NCBI GenBank assembly: GCA_965367295.1
Contig: CBDUHN010000001.1
Span: 1 to 64,000, forward strand
DNA from: JAIVHA01 sp965367295
Lineage (GTDB): Bacteria; Pseudomonadota; Gammaproteobacteria; DSM-19610
Length of the DNA stretch: 64,000 nt
Reading direction: 5' to 3'
Shown: piece by piece, positions 7,853 to 15,823 of the stretch
Position numbering within the stretch: the stretch's first letter is position 1
Layout: each line of letters starts with the position of its first letter
Made by a program: the position numbers and the translations under genes
Notes under the pieces: generated by a model
Seen by the model: the letters and a program-made list of their open reading frames with translations, nothing else
What the model was told of the DNA's origin: nothing
Databases searched by the model: none

Positions 7853-8884
7853 ATGACGCAATCGACCCAGCTACAACCCACGCAGTACGAAGAACACCCC
7901 TTCGCACAATATGTGCGCATCCTCGGCAAAGGCAAGAACGGTACCCGCCCGCTTACCGAAGAAGAAGCCTTTGCGTCCATGAGCATGATTCTCGCCGGCA
8001 AGGTGGAACCCGTCCAGCTGGGCGCCTTCATGATGCTGATGCGCGTGAAGGAGGAAACCCGCGAGGAACTGGTCGGTTTCGTGCGCGCAGCGCGCGAGTC
8101 CATCCGGATCCCCGCCAATGCGCCCCCTGTGGACCTGGACTGGTCATCCTATGCCGGCAAACGCCGTGTGCTGCCCTGGTATCTGCTCTCCACCCTGTTG
8201 CTGGCCCAGAACGGCATCACTACCTTCATGCATGGAGCCAGCGGTCACACCAACGGCCGCATCTATACCCGGGATGTACTCAAGGCGCTGGACATCGAGC
8301 CCTGCACCTCCATCGAGGAAGCCTGCGATCGCATGTCCAGCGAACATTTCGCGTATCTGGATATCGAACATCTGTGCCCCATGTTGCATGAAATCATCGA
8401 ACTGCGCCCGCTGATGGGACTGCGATCACCGGTACATACCGTCGCGCGCAGCATCAACCCCTTCCATGCCCCTTATGTCATGCAGGGAATCTTCCATCCC
8501 GGCTATCGTTCGGTACACCAGGAAGCGGCCCTGCTGCTGGGTAAGGCCAACGTGGCGGTCATCAAAGGTGAAGGTGGCGAGATTGAACGCAACCCCGATA
8601 TCCCCTGCCTGGTGCAGCGGGTGCGTAATGGCGAACTGGAAGAAGAGGAATGGCCGGCCATGTTCCCGCGCCGCCACATGCGCGAAGACAATCTCGACAT
8701 CAATCGTCTGCCGCAGCTATGGCGTGGTGAGTGTGAAGAGGAATATGGCAAGGCCGCTGTCATCGGTACAGCGGCCATCGCCCTGCATCTGATGGGCAAG
8801 GCCGCCACCCCGGAAGCCGCTACCCGCTTGGCCCGCGAAATGTGGGATGCCCGCAACCGTGACCGGATGGGTGCCGCCGCCTAG
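7853..8884 (+). CDS. TrpD2/YbiB-like phosphoribosyltransferase-fold protein
   Basis: The 343-aa protein belongs to the nucleoside phosphorylase/anthranilate phosphoribosyltransferase fold. It has the helical N-terminal domain (about 5-75) and the alpha/beta C-terminal domain with MHGASGHTNGRIYTRDVLKALDIEP in place of the TrpD KHGNRSVSS region. The YbiB (TrpD2) subfamily binds DNA and lacks TrpD activity in E. coli; that assignment here is by resemblance. The ATG at 7853 follows GGAG by eight bases and is preferred over one 21 bases upstream. It is not next to other tryptophan genes. Confidence 0.8.
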   Translation: MTQSTQLQPTQYEEHPFAQYVRILGKGKNGTRPLTEEEAFASMSMILAGKVEPVQLGAFMMLMRVKEETREELVGFVRAARESIRIPANAPPVDLDWSSYAGKRRVLPWYLLSTLLLAQNGITTFMHGASGHTNGRIYTRDVLKALDIEPCTSIEEACDRMSSEHFAYLDIEHLCPMLHEIIELRPLMGLRSPVHTVARSINPFHAPYVMQGIFHPGYRSVHQEAALLLGKANVAVIKGEGGEIERNPDIPCLVQRVRNGELEEEEWPAMFPRRHMREDNLDINRLPQLWRGECEEEYGKAAVIGTAAIALHLMGKAATPEAATRLAREMWDARNRDRMGAAA

Positions 8885-8945
8885 ATAAAGGTCGCCGGCG
8901 GTCATATACCCGCCGGCATTTCTATATGAGTTTCCAGGATCCGTT

Positions 8946-9326
8946 ATGGAATTTTTTGCCTCGGTCATACCGGCCCCGGTATCCGCCACAGAACTCCAGC
9001 AATACCTCACCATCCCCGCGCTTCCCGCCTGGTGCGGCGCCATCGACACCATCCTTCAACACGATGGTGACAACGGTCGGCTCTACTGTATATGGGGTGA
9101 GTTCGATGTGTTGCGGACGCCCATTCGCGGCGGGGTTCGCTTCGCCCTCCTCAACTGCCCCAATGCGCTGGCATGGACCATCACTACGGATCTGCCACCC
9201 GCCCCCGACGAGGTGGTCGTGCACCTAACCATCAATCGCACTGAACATGATCCTGACTTCGTGGAGTCCATGGTGCTGTTCGTGGAACAATGCCGGCAGG
9301 GACTGGCTGACCAGCTGAAAATGTAA
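8946..9326 (+). CDS. Conserved-looking hypothetical protein
   Basis: The 126-aa soluble protein is preceded by an AGGA element and follows the TrpD-like gene on the same strand after about 60 bases. No signal peptide, membrane segment or catalytic motif is visible. It is rich in Trp, Pro and acidic residues and contains TPIRGGVRFALLNCPNALAW-type beta-strand sequence. I do not recognise the family. Sharing a transcript with the TrpD-like gene is likely from the spacing. Confidence 0.65.
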   Translation: MEFFASVIPAPVSATELQQYLTIPALPAWCGAIDTILQHDGDNGRLYCIWGEFDVLRTPIRGGVRFALLNCPNALAWTITTDLPPAPDEVVVHLTINRTEHDPDFVESMVLFVEQCRQGLADQLKM

Positions 9327-9489
9327 GACTGGATGCCTGTACCGGGGAATGGGGCCGCCACCGGCGCAGGAATATGGGCTGGTCACAGCCGGCTGTCGTT
9401 CTTGCCGACAGTACCCCACGAAATGGGAAGCCGGACCATACCCCCCGCCACAGAGGGCGGGCATGCCGTGATTTTCCCATCCACCAGGT

Positions 9490-10002
9490 TCAGCGGTGGC
9501 GTACCAGAGTGGTAGACCCCGCTTGCGGGCGTGCCTCACCGAGCCTTTTCAGCAAGGGTGCGAAGGAGACGATGGCGATATGGATCAGCACCAGCGTCAG
9601 CGAACCCTCCGCCAGACCTTCGTGAAGATCCTCCCATTCCCACCATTGCGCGCTTAGTCCACTGAGCGTGACCAGTACCAGCATACCGAGGAGCAGCAGA
9701 CCGGAAAGCGGTGCAAACGGGGTGCGTCCACGCAGCACACCGAAATTCCCGGCCAGCAGTTTGTCCGTGAAATTTTTCCACATCGAGGCCTTCGGCAGGG
9801 ATATCACCCAGGGTGCACGCCCCCGGGACAATACCGCCGCGATCAGTCGCACGGCGAGCAGTGCCAGGGCGGCATAGCCCGCGAACTCGTGCATGCCCGG
9901 AGCACCATCGGCGGTAAGGTACGCGGAGGTATAGGCGCCCACGAACAGGCCATGCCAGACCAGTAACAGCTCCATGGGTTTGGGGAAACGTAGCCTAGTC
10001 AT
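9490..10002 (-). CDS. b561-type cytochrome b domain protein
   Basis: The 170-aa protein has four hydrophobic segments and histidines placed in them as in the Ni/Fe-hydrogenase b-type cytochrome or cytochrome b561 family: WHGLFVGAYTSAY near the N-terminus, GMHEFAGYAAL, DLHEGLAEG and LIHIAIVS near the C-terminus. These would ligate two b hemes and carry electrons across the inner membrane. The ATG at 10002 follows GGGGGG. The start overlaps the stop of a 56-codon upstream gene (ATGACTAG), so the two are almost certainly co-translated. No dehydrogenase partner is encoded nearby. Confidence 0.85.
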   Translation of the reverse strand: MTRLRFPKPMELLLVWHGLFVGAYTSAYLTADGAPGMHEFAGYAALALLAVRLIAAVLSRGRAPWVISLPKASMWKNFTDKLLAGNFGVLRGRTPFAPLSGLLLLGMLVLVTLSGLSAQWWEWEDLHEGLAEGSLTLVLIHIAIVSFAPLLKRLGEARPQAGSTTLVRHR

Positions 10003-10165
10003 CGTGATGCCCCCCGTTACGACCCTCATGCGCCCCATCCCCGAAGCCTGCGATACCCGCGATACTGGCAACAAAACCCTTATCGTACAGGGTCCCGTAG
10101 GTAACCGTGATCACGCCCATGAAAAGAATGCCCGCGAGAACCAGTGTCAGTGCCTTGTTGAACAT
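9995..10165 (-). CDS. 56-aa membrane-anchored microprotein, coupled to cytochrome b
   Basis: This short gene is below usual size cut-offs but is well supported. The ATG at 10165 has GGAG five bases upstream, and the TAG stop overlaps the start of the cytochrome gene. The product begins MFNKALTLVLAGILFMGV, a probable transmembrane anchor (about 4-22). It continues with a Gly-rich middle and ends HEGRNGGHHDD, a histidine/acidic tail that could bind metal or heme. The function is unknown; an accessory subunit of the cytochrome is the simplest inference. Confidence 0.72.
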   Translation of the reverse strand: MFNKALTLVLAGILFMGVITVTYGTLYDKGFVASIAGIAGFGDGAHEGRNGGHHDD

Positions 10166-10323
10166 ACACACTCCGGAATAGGCTGAGGTTGACAGCCATA
10201 CTGACGGAGCCTGATGAAATCAACCTGAACGGGAGGCAGTGCCGGAATAGATGGATTAGCCGAGGATGAAAGCCGGTTCCCACCCGCTGCGGCATTCATT
10301 GAGGGCATCGGTATCCCGGATCA

Positions 10324-11502
10324 TTATGCATACTGTCCGGCACACCAGCCTGACGACCAGGCCCACTGGAAGTTGTAGCCACCCAGCCAACCGGTGACAT
10401 CCACGCACTCTCCCACGAAATAAAGCCCGGCAACACGGTTTGCAGCCATCGTTTTGGAAGACAGTTCAGCGGTGTCCACGCCCCCCAGCGTCACCTCGGC
10501 AGTACGGTAGCCCTCGGTGCCACCAGGTACCACGGACCAGTGCTGCAGGGATCGTACAACTTCTTGAAGCCGTTCATCGCTGTACTGGCCGATGGCTCCA
10601 CTCCAGCCATGCAACTCGCACCAGCGCTGTGCAAAACGTTTCGGAAAATGCTCCGCCAGAGTGGTTTTGAGTTCCGAATTCGGGTGGGATTGACGTGATG
10701 CCTTCAGCCATTCCATTCCGTTGATCCCGGGCAGCAGATCGATCAGCACCGCATCCCCTTCACGCCAGTACGAGGATATCTGCAGGATCGCCGGGCCGCT
10801 CAGGCCGCGGTGGGTAAACAGCAGGTGTTCGCGGAATTCACCCCCACGGCAGCGTACGCTGGCCTCCAGCGAAATACCGGGGAGATCTTCAAAAGCCTGC
10901 TTGAAGGTATCGCCAAAGGTGAAAGGCACCAGCGCCGGACGGGTGTCCGTCACGCTGATGCCGAATTGACGGGCAATGCGGAACGCGATGCCGGTGGCGC
11001 CCATTTTCGGTATCGATAACCCGCCACTTGCCATTACCAGGGACTGACACTGAACTGCACCACGGTTGGTGTTCAGCACAAATCCGGGCTCCAGCGCCTG
11101 CACGTCAAACAGTTCGCATTCGACTTGCAGTTCCACGCCGGCTGCCCGGCATTCGGACAGCAGCATTGCCACCACATCCTTGGCAGATTCATTGCAGAAC
11201 AGTTGACCGGATTTCTTTTCATGGTGGGCAATGCCATGGCGATCCATCAAGGCAATGAAATCGTACTGGGTATAGCGCCGCAGGGCCGATATACAGAAAT
11301 GCGGGTTACCGGACAGGTAAGCCGATGGCTCGGCGAAGTAATTGGTGAAATTGCAACGGCCGCCACCGGAAATCAGGATCTTCTTGCCGGCCTTGCGGGC
11401 GTGATCGATGAGCAACACCGAGCGACCGCGCTTCCCGGCCTCGATGGCACACATCATGCCGGCGGCACCGGCACCGATGATAACCACGTCCACCTGATTC
11501 AT
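10324..11502 (-). CDS. yhiN: HI0933-family flavoprotein (YhiN)
   Basis: The 392-aa FAD-dependent protein has an N-terminal Rossmann motif GAGAAG (11-16), the family hallmark SGGGRCNFTN (45-54), a GGLSIPKMGATG segment mid-protein, and a C-terminal FVGECVDVTGWLGGYNFQWAW signature. The HI0933/YhiN family is widespread, but its physiological substrate is not established. The ATG overlaps the stop of the upstream ABC-F gene (ATGA), so it is the distal gene of that operon. Confidence 0.92.
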   Translation of the reverse strand: MNQVDVVIIGAGAAGMMCAIEAGKRGRSVLLIDHARKAGKKILISGGGRCNFTNYFAEPSAYLSGNPHFCISALRRYTQYDFIALMDRHGIAHHEKKSGQLFCNESAKDVVAMLLSECRAAGVELQVECELFDVQALEPGFVLNTNRGAVQCQSLVMASGGLSIPKMGATGIAFRIARQFGISVTDTRPALVPFTFGDTFKQAFEDLPGISLEASVRCRGGEFREHLLFTHRGLSGPAILQISSYWREGDAVLIDLLPGINGMEWLKASRQSHPNSELKTTLAEHFPKRFAQRWCELHGWSGAIGQYSDERLQEVVRSLQHWSVVPGGTEGYRTAEVTLGGVDTAELSSKTMAANRVAGLYFVGECVDVTGWLGGYNFQWAWSSGWCAGQYA

Positions 11503-13397
11503 GCCTGTTCCGCGCTTTCCATCGCTTCACAGGCGGCCAGCCAGGCTTCCTCGGCTTGGCTTAGTGCACGCTCCACCTCGACCTGCTCCTGCAACAGGGC
11601 CTTCAGACGTTCCTTCTGTCCCGCTTCGTAAAGGCCGGTATCCGCCAGCTGTTCGTCGAGGCGGGCCTTGTGGGCAGTGTGTTTTTCCATGGTTGCTTCC
11701 AGTCGCTGCATTTCCCTACGCAACGGCTGCAGCCGCTTGCGCCGTTCGGCATCATCACGGCGTTTGTCCTTGCGGGCCGCAGCAGAATGTTCCGGCACCG
11801 GGCTCGCGTCAGCACCCTCCCCGGCCGATTCCTGGCTGGCCAGGTAACTACGATAATCCTCGAGGTCACCATCAAAGGATTCCATGCGCCCCTGATGCAC
11901 GAGATAAAACTCATCGGTGACGGTGCGCAACAGGTGCCGGTCATGGGAGACGATGACCATGGCGCCGGTGTATTCCTGCAAGGCCATGCTCAGGGCCAGT
12001 CGCATCTCCAGGTCCAGGTGGTTGGTGGGCTCATCGAGCAGCAATAGATTAGGGCGCTGGTATACCAGCATGGCGAGCACCAGGCGCGCCTTTTCACCAC
12101 CGGAGAATGGCGCCACCGCTTCCACCGCGCGGTCACCGTGAAAACCGAAGCCACCCAGGTAATTGCGCAGATCCTGTTCGGCGGCACGGGGATTGATCCG
12201 CTGCAGATGTTGCAATGGCGTGGACTCGCCATGCAACTGTTCCAGCTGGTGCTGGGCGAAATATCCCAGCTGCAGGTATTGCGCCGGTGTACGTTTGCCC
12301 TGCATCGTTCCCAACTCTCCGGCGAGCAGTTTGATCAGGGTGGATTTACCGGCGCCGTTCGGTCCGAGCAGGCCGATGCGGGCACCGGGCACCAGGCTGA
12401 TATTCACGCCGGCAATCAGCGGTGTATCGCCATAGCCGACTGCTGCTTCTTCAAGTTGCAGTAGAGGATGCGGAAGCTTCAGCGGTTTTGGGAAAGAGAA
12501 ATGAAACGGTGAGTCCACATGGGCCGGGGCAATGCTCTCCATGCGTTCCAGCGCCTTCAGGCGGCTTTGCGCCTGGCGTGCCTTGGAGGCCTTGGCACGG
12601 AAGCGATCGACATAGGATTGGATATGGGCCCGCTCCCGGCTCTGTTGCTCATGCGCGGCCTGCTGCTGGGCGAGCTTTTCAGCACGACGGGTTTCAAAGG
12701 CGCTGTAATTACCGGTATAGAGTTCGATGCCTTCCTGTTCGATATGCGCAATCTGGGTTACCACGCGATCCAGAAAATCCCGGTCATGGGAAATCAGCAA
12801 CAGGGTGCCCGGATAGCGTTGCAGCCATTCTTCCAGCCAGAGTACGGCGTCGAGGTCGAGATGATTGGTGGGTTCGTCCAGCAACAGCAGATCGGAGCGA
12901 CACATGAGTGCCTGGGCGAGGTTCAGGCGCATGCGCCACCCCCCCGAAAAGGTCTTTACGGCGGCCCGGTACTGCGCCGCCTGGAAGCCCAGCCCGTGTA
13001 ACAGGCGAGCGGCACGGGATTCAGCGGTATAGCCGCCGATCACATCCAGTTGCGCATGCAGTTCCGCCAGCCGTGTACCCTCGCCCTGCTTCTCCGCAAC
13101 CGCCAGTGCCTGTTCCAGGCTGCGCAATTCGCTATCGCCGTCGAGCACATATTCCAGGGCGGTGGCATCGGTCGCCGGGGTTTCCTGTGCCACATGGGCG
13201 ATTACCAGCTGCGGTGGAAAATTGAGTTCCCCCTCATCCGCCTGCAATTCACCGCGAATCAACGCCAGGAGGCTCGACTTGCCGGTACCGTTGGCGCCGG
13301 TGATGCCCACCTTGTTGCCATGATGGATGGTAAAGGTGGCACCGTGAAACAGCTGGCGTGGTCCGCGGCGAATGGCAAGATTGGTGGCGTTTATCAT
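11499..13397 (-). CDS. yheS: ABC-F ATPase, YheS type
   Basis: The 632-aa cytoplasmic protein has two ABC ATPase domains joined by a charged linker and no membrane segments. Walker A motifs are GANGTGKSS (about 34-42) and GPNGAGKST. Signature motifs are FSGGWRMR and FSGGEKAR, and Walker B motifs are LLLDEPTNHLDL in both halves. A basic coiled-coil tail (about 530-630) follows. ABC-F proteins act on the ribosome; YheS helps relieve nascent-chain stalling in E. coli, so a translation role is expected. It overlaps yhiN by four bases. Confidence 0.94.
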   Translation of the reverse strand: MINATNLAIRRGPRQLFHGATFTIHHGNKVGITGANGTGKSSLLALIRGELQADEGELNFPPQLVIAHVAQETPATDATALEYVLDGDSELRSLEQALAVAEKQGEGTRLAELHAQLDVIGGYTAESRAARLLHGLGFQAAQYRAAVKTFSGGWRMRLNLAQALMCRSDLLLLDEPTNHLDLDAVLWLEEWLQRYPGTLLLISHDRDFLDRVVTQIAHIEQEGIELYTGNYSAFETRRAEKLAQQQAAHEQQSRERAHIQSYVDRFRAKASKARQAQSRLKALERMESIAPAHVDSPFHFSFPKPLKLPHPLLQLEEAAVGYGDTPLIAGVNISLVPGARIGLLGPNGAGKSTLIKLLAGELGTMQGKRTPAQYLQLGYFAQHQLEQLHGESTPLQHLQRINPRAAEQDLRNYLGGFGFHGDRAVEAVAPFSGGEKARLVLAMLVYQRPNLLLLDEPTNHLDLEMRLALSMALQEYTGAMVIVSHDRHLLRTVTDEFYLVHQGRMESFDGDLEDYRSYLASQESAGEGADASPVPEHSAAARKDKRRDDAERRKRLQPLRREMQRLEATMEKHTAHKARLDEQLADTGLYEAGQKERLKALLQEQVEVERALSQAEEAWLAACEAMESAEQA

Positions 13398-13481
13398 GGT
13401 TGTAAATCGGTTGCTGCGATATGTCGGGTATGGGGTCTGTGGTAGCGAGTGTTCAACAGGGCGGGTTTTCCATATGGGAAA

Positions 13482-15704
13482 TCAGGCTTCCCTGCGGAGC
13501 AGCCAGCAATGATGAATCTTCGGGTTGCGGGCAAAATCCTGTGGCAATGTCCTGCGGCTGATGTCCTCGATGGCCAGATCCGCCAGCGCCTTCCCGTCCA
13601 GTTTGAATTTACGGAAGTTGGTGGAAAAAATCAGTACCCCGTCCTTTGTCAGCAGTTTCATGCACTGGCGGATCACCTTTACATGGTCCCGCTGCACGTC
13701 CCAGGTGTGTTCCATGCGTTTCGAAGTGGAAAAGGTCGGCGGGTCGAGAAAGATCAGATCGAAGCCCTGCCAGGGTGAGCTCTGTTCAGCGGCCTGTTCC
13801 AGCCAGGCGAGGCAATCGGCCTGCAGCAGTTCATGGCGGGCCTCGGCGCAATCATTGAGCCGCAGGTTACGACGCGCCCAATCGACATAGGTGTTGGACA
13901 TGTCCACGGACACCGACGAACGGGCCCCGCCGAGGGCGGCATGCACCGTGGCCACGCCCGTATAGCAGAACAGATTGAGGAACCGCTTGCCCTCCGCCAT
14001 CTCACCGATCATCTGCCGGGTCAGGCGATGGTCCAGAAACAGGCCGGTATCGAGATAATCCGTGAAATTCACCCAGCAGCGCACCTGGCCATCACGCACC
14101 GGGTAAAAGGCGCCGTGCTGGCTGTGTTTTTCATACTGGGCCTTGCCCTTCTGCCGCTGCCGAACCTTGAGGAACACATGCTCCTGCGGGATCTGCAGCA
14201 CCTCCGGAATCACCCCCAGGGCATCGCGCAGGCGGGCATCGGCCTTGTCGGCATCGATGCTGGCCGGAGCCTCGTATTCCTGCACATGCACCCACTGTTG
14301 CTCGCCCTGGTAGACATCCAGTGCAAAGGCATATTCCGGCAGATCGGCATCATACAGCCGGTAGCACTCGATGCCCTGCTGGCGCGCCCAGCGACCGATG
14401 TTTTTCAGATTCTTCCTGAGACGGTTGGCCAGCATGGGCGCGCCGTCGGTACGGGCATCCGCAGCAGCCGGCGCCAGCTGGCGTTCGCGGTGGCGGGACG
14501 GGGGTTGCGGCGAAGGGGCTGGCAGCTCGAGAAAATAGTCATCGGTAAGCGTGTAGTTGAGCAGCTTGCACTCGATGGCGCCATTGTACAGGGTGAAGGT
14601 TTCCCGGGAGCGGATGCCGAGCTGTCGTGCCAGCGGCGGGTTGCCGGTGAACACGGTGGCCCGCCAGTCGTGAAATTCGCGTTGCAGCAGCTGGCCCAGG
14701 TCCCAGTAGAGTTGCGGCAGGTCACTATCCCGGCCGATACGCTCGCCATAGGGTGGGTTCACCACCACCAGCCCCGGGTGTTCCTGCATGCGAGCCATGG
14801 CTGTCAGGGTGCGCACATCACGCCTTTCAATATGCACCCGGCCCTGCAGACCGGCCGCGGCGACATTGTCGATGGCCAGCTTCACGGCGTGGGCATCGGC
14901 ATCAAAACCAAACACCGGCGGGATACGCGCCAGGCCTGCCTGCTGGCGTTGCATGGCCTCCTGCTGAACCGATTTCCAGCGTGCCGCATCATGGCCGCGC
15001 CAGCCCAGAAAGCCGAAATAGGTGCGCAGCAGACCCGGCGCCACGTCTCCCGCCAGCAGTGCTCCCTCGATGGCCAGGGTGCCGGAACCGCACATGGGAT
15101 CCACCAGCGCCCCGCCCCGTTCGGCGATGGCCGGCCAGCCGGCCCGCAACAGGATGGCGGCAGCGAGGTTTTCCTTCAGTGGTGCCGGCGTGTTGTGCTC
15201 ACGGTAGCCGCGGCGGTGCAGGCTTTCCCCGGACAAATCTAGGCTGACCCGCGCCTGGTCGCGGAACAGGTAGACATTGATGCGCACCGAGGGCCGCTCG
15301 GTATCCACTGATGGGCGGCGGCCATAACGGTCGCGGAACTGGTCGACAATGGCGTCCTTGACCTTCAGCGCGGCGAAGCGGCTGTGATGAATCTTCGAGT
15401 TACTGACATTGGCATCCACGGCCAGAGTGTCATCCGGCCCCAGGTGCTGCGCCCAGTCGATGGTCTGGATGCCGGCATAGAGTGCCTCCTGGGTTTCCGC
15501 CATAAACCGCGTGAGCGACATCAGCAGGCGGTTGGCAGTACGCGACCAGAGGCAGATCCGATAGGCGATGTCCAGGTCTCCGCTGCAGGCCACACCGGCC
15601 GTGCCCAGCTGAATATCCTGTGCCCCGAGTGGCCGGAGTTCCTCGGCGAGCAGGGCTTCCATACCCTTGGGCGTGGTGCAGAACAGCGATAGTGCTTCAG
15701 ACAT
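13482..15704 (-). CDS. rlmL: 23S rRNA m2G2445/m7G2069 methyltransferase (fused RlmKL)
   Basis: The 740-aa protein contains, in order, a THUMP domain (about 45-155), a UPF0020/RlmL methyltransferase domain with NPPYGER, and a C-terminal RlmK domain with FCYTGVATVHAALGGA (SAM site) and LDPPTFS. In E. coli the two domains methylate G2445 (N2) and G2069 (N7) of 23S rRNA. The length agrees with the fused gammaproteobacterial form of about 700 aa. It is divergent from pepN, with about 120 bases between the starts. Confidence 0.96.
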   Translation of the reverse strand: MSEALSLFCTTPKGMEALLAEELRPLGAQDIQLGTAGVACSGDLDIAYRICLWSRTANRLLMSLTRFMAETQEALYAGIQTIDWAQHLGPDDTLAVDANVSNSKIHHSRFAALKVKDAIVDQFRDRYGRRPSVDTERPSVRINVYLFRDQARVSLDLSGESLHRRGYREHNTPAPLKENLAAAILLRAGWPAIAERGGALVDPMCGSGTLAIEGALLAGDVAPGLLRTYFGFLGWRGHDAARWKSVQQEAMQRQQAGLARIPPVFGFDADAHAVKLAIDNVAAAGLQGRVHIERRDVRTLTAMARMQEHPGLVVVNPPYGERIGRDSDLPQLYWDLGQLLQREFHDWRATVFTGNPPLARQLGIRSRETFTLYNGAIECKLLNYTLTDDYFLELPAPSPQPPSRHRERQLAPAAADARTDGAPMLANRLRKNLKNIGRWARQQGIECYRLYDADLPEYAFALDVYQGEQQWVHVQEYEAPASIDADKADARLRDALGVIPEVLQIPQEHVFLKVRQRQKGKAQYEKHSQHGAFYPVRDGQVRCWVNFTDYLDTGLFLDHRLTRQMIGEMAEGKRFLNLFCYTGVATVHAALGGARSSVSVDMSNTYVDWARRNLRLNDCAEARHELLQADCLAWLEQAAEQSSPWQGFDLIFLDPPTFSTSKRMEHTWDVQRDHVKVIRQCMKLLTKDGVLIFSTNFRKFKLDGKALADLAIEDISRRTLPQDFARNPKIHHCWLLRREA

Positions 15705-15823
15705 GTGCGGTGAACCCGGGCGGGAATTCCATTCAGACCAAAGGGCTTATTGTACTCGCAAATGGAACCGGTAGGATGGGCGGCTGTGATTCTGTTTACA
15801 ACCCGGTATTCGAGGTATTCATA

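Noticed and set aside
13833..15242. 469-codon plus-strand frame opposite rlmKL
   Set aside because: Antisense shadow of a strongly conserved gene, without ribosome-binding site or recognisable domain.
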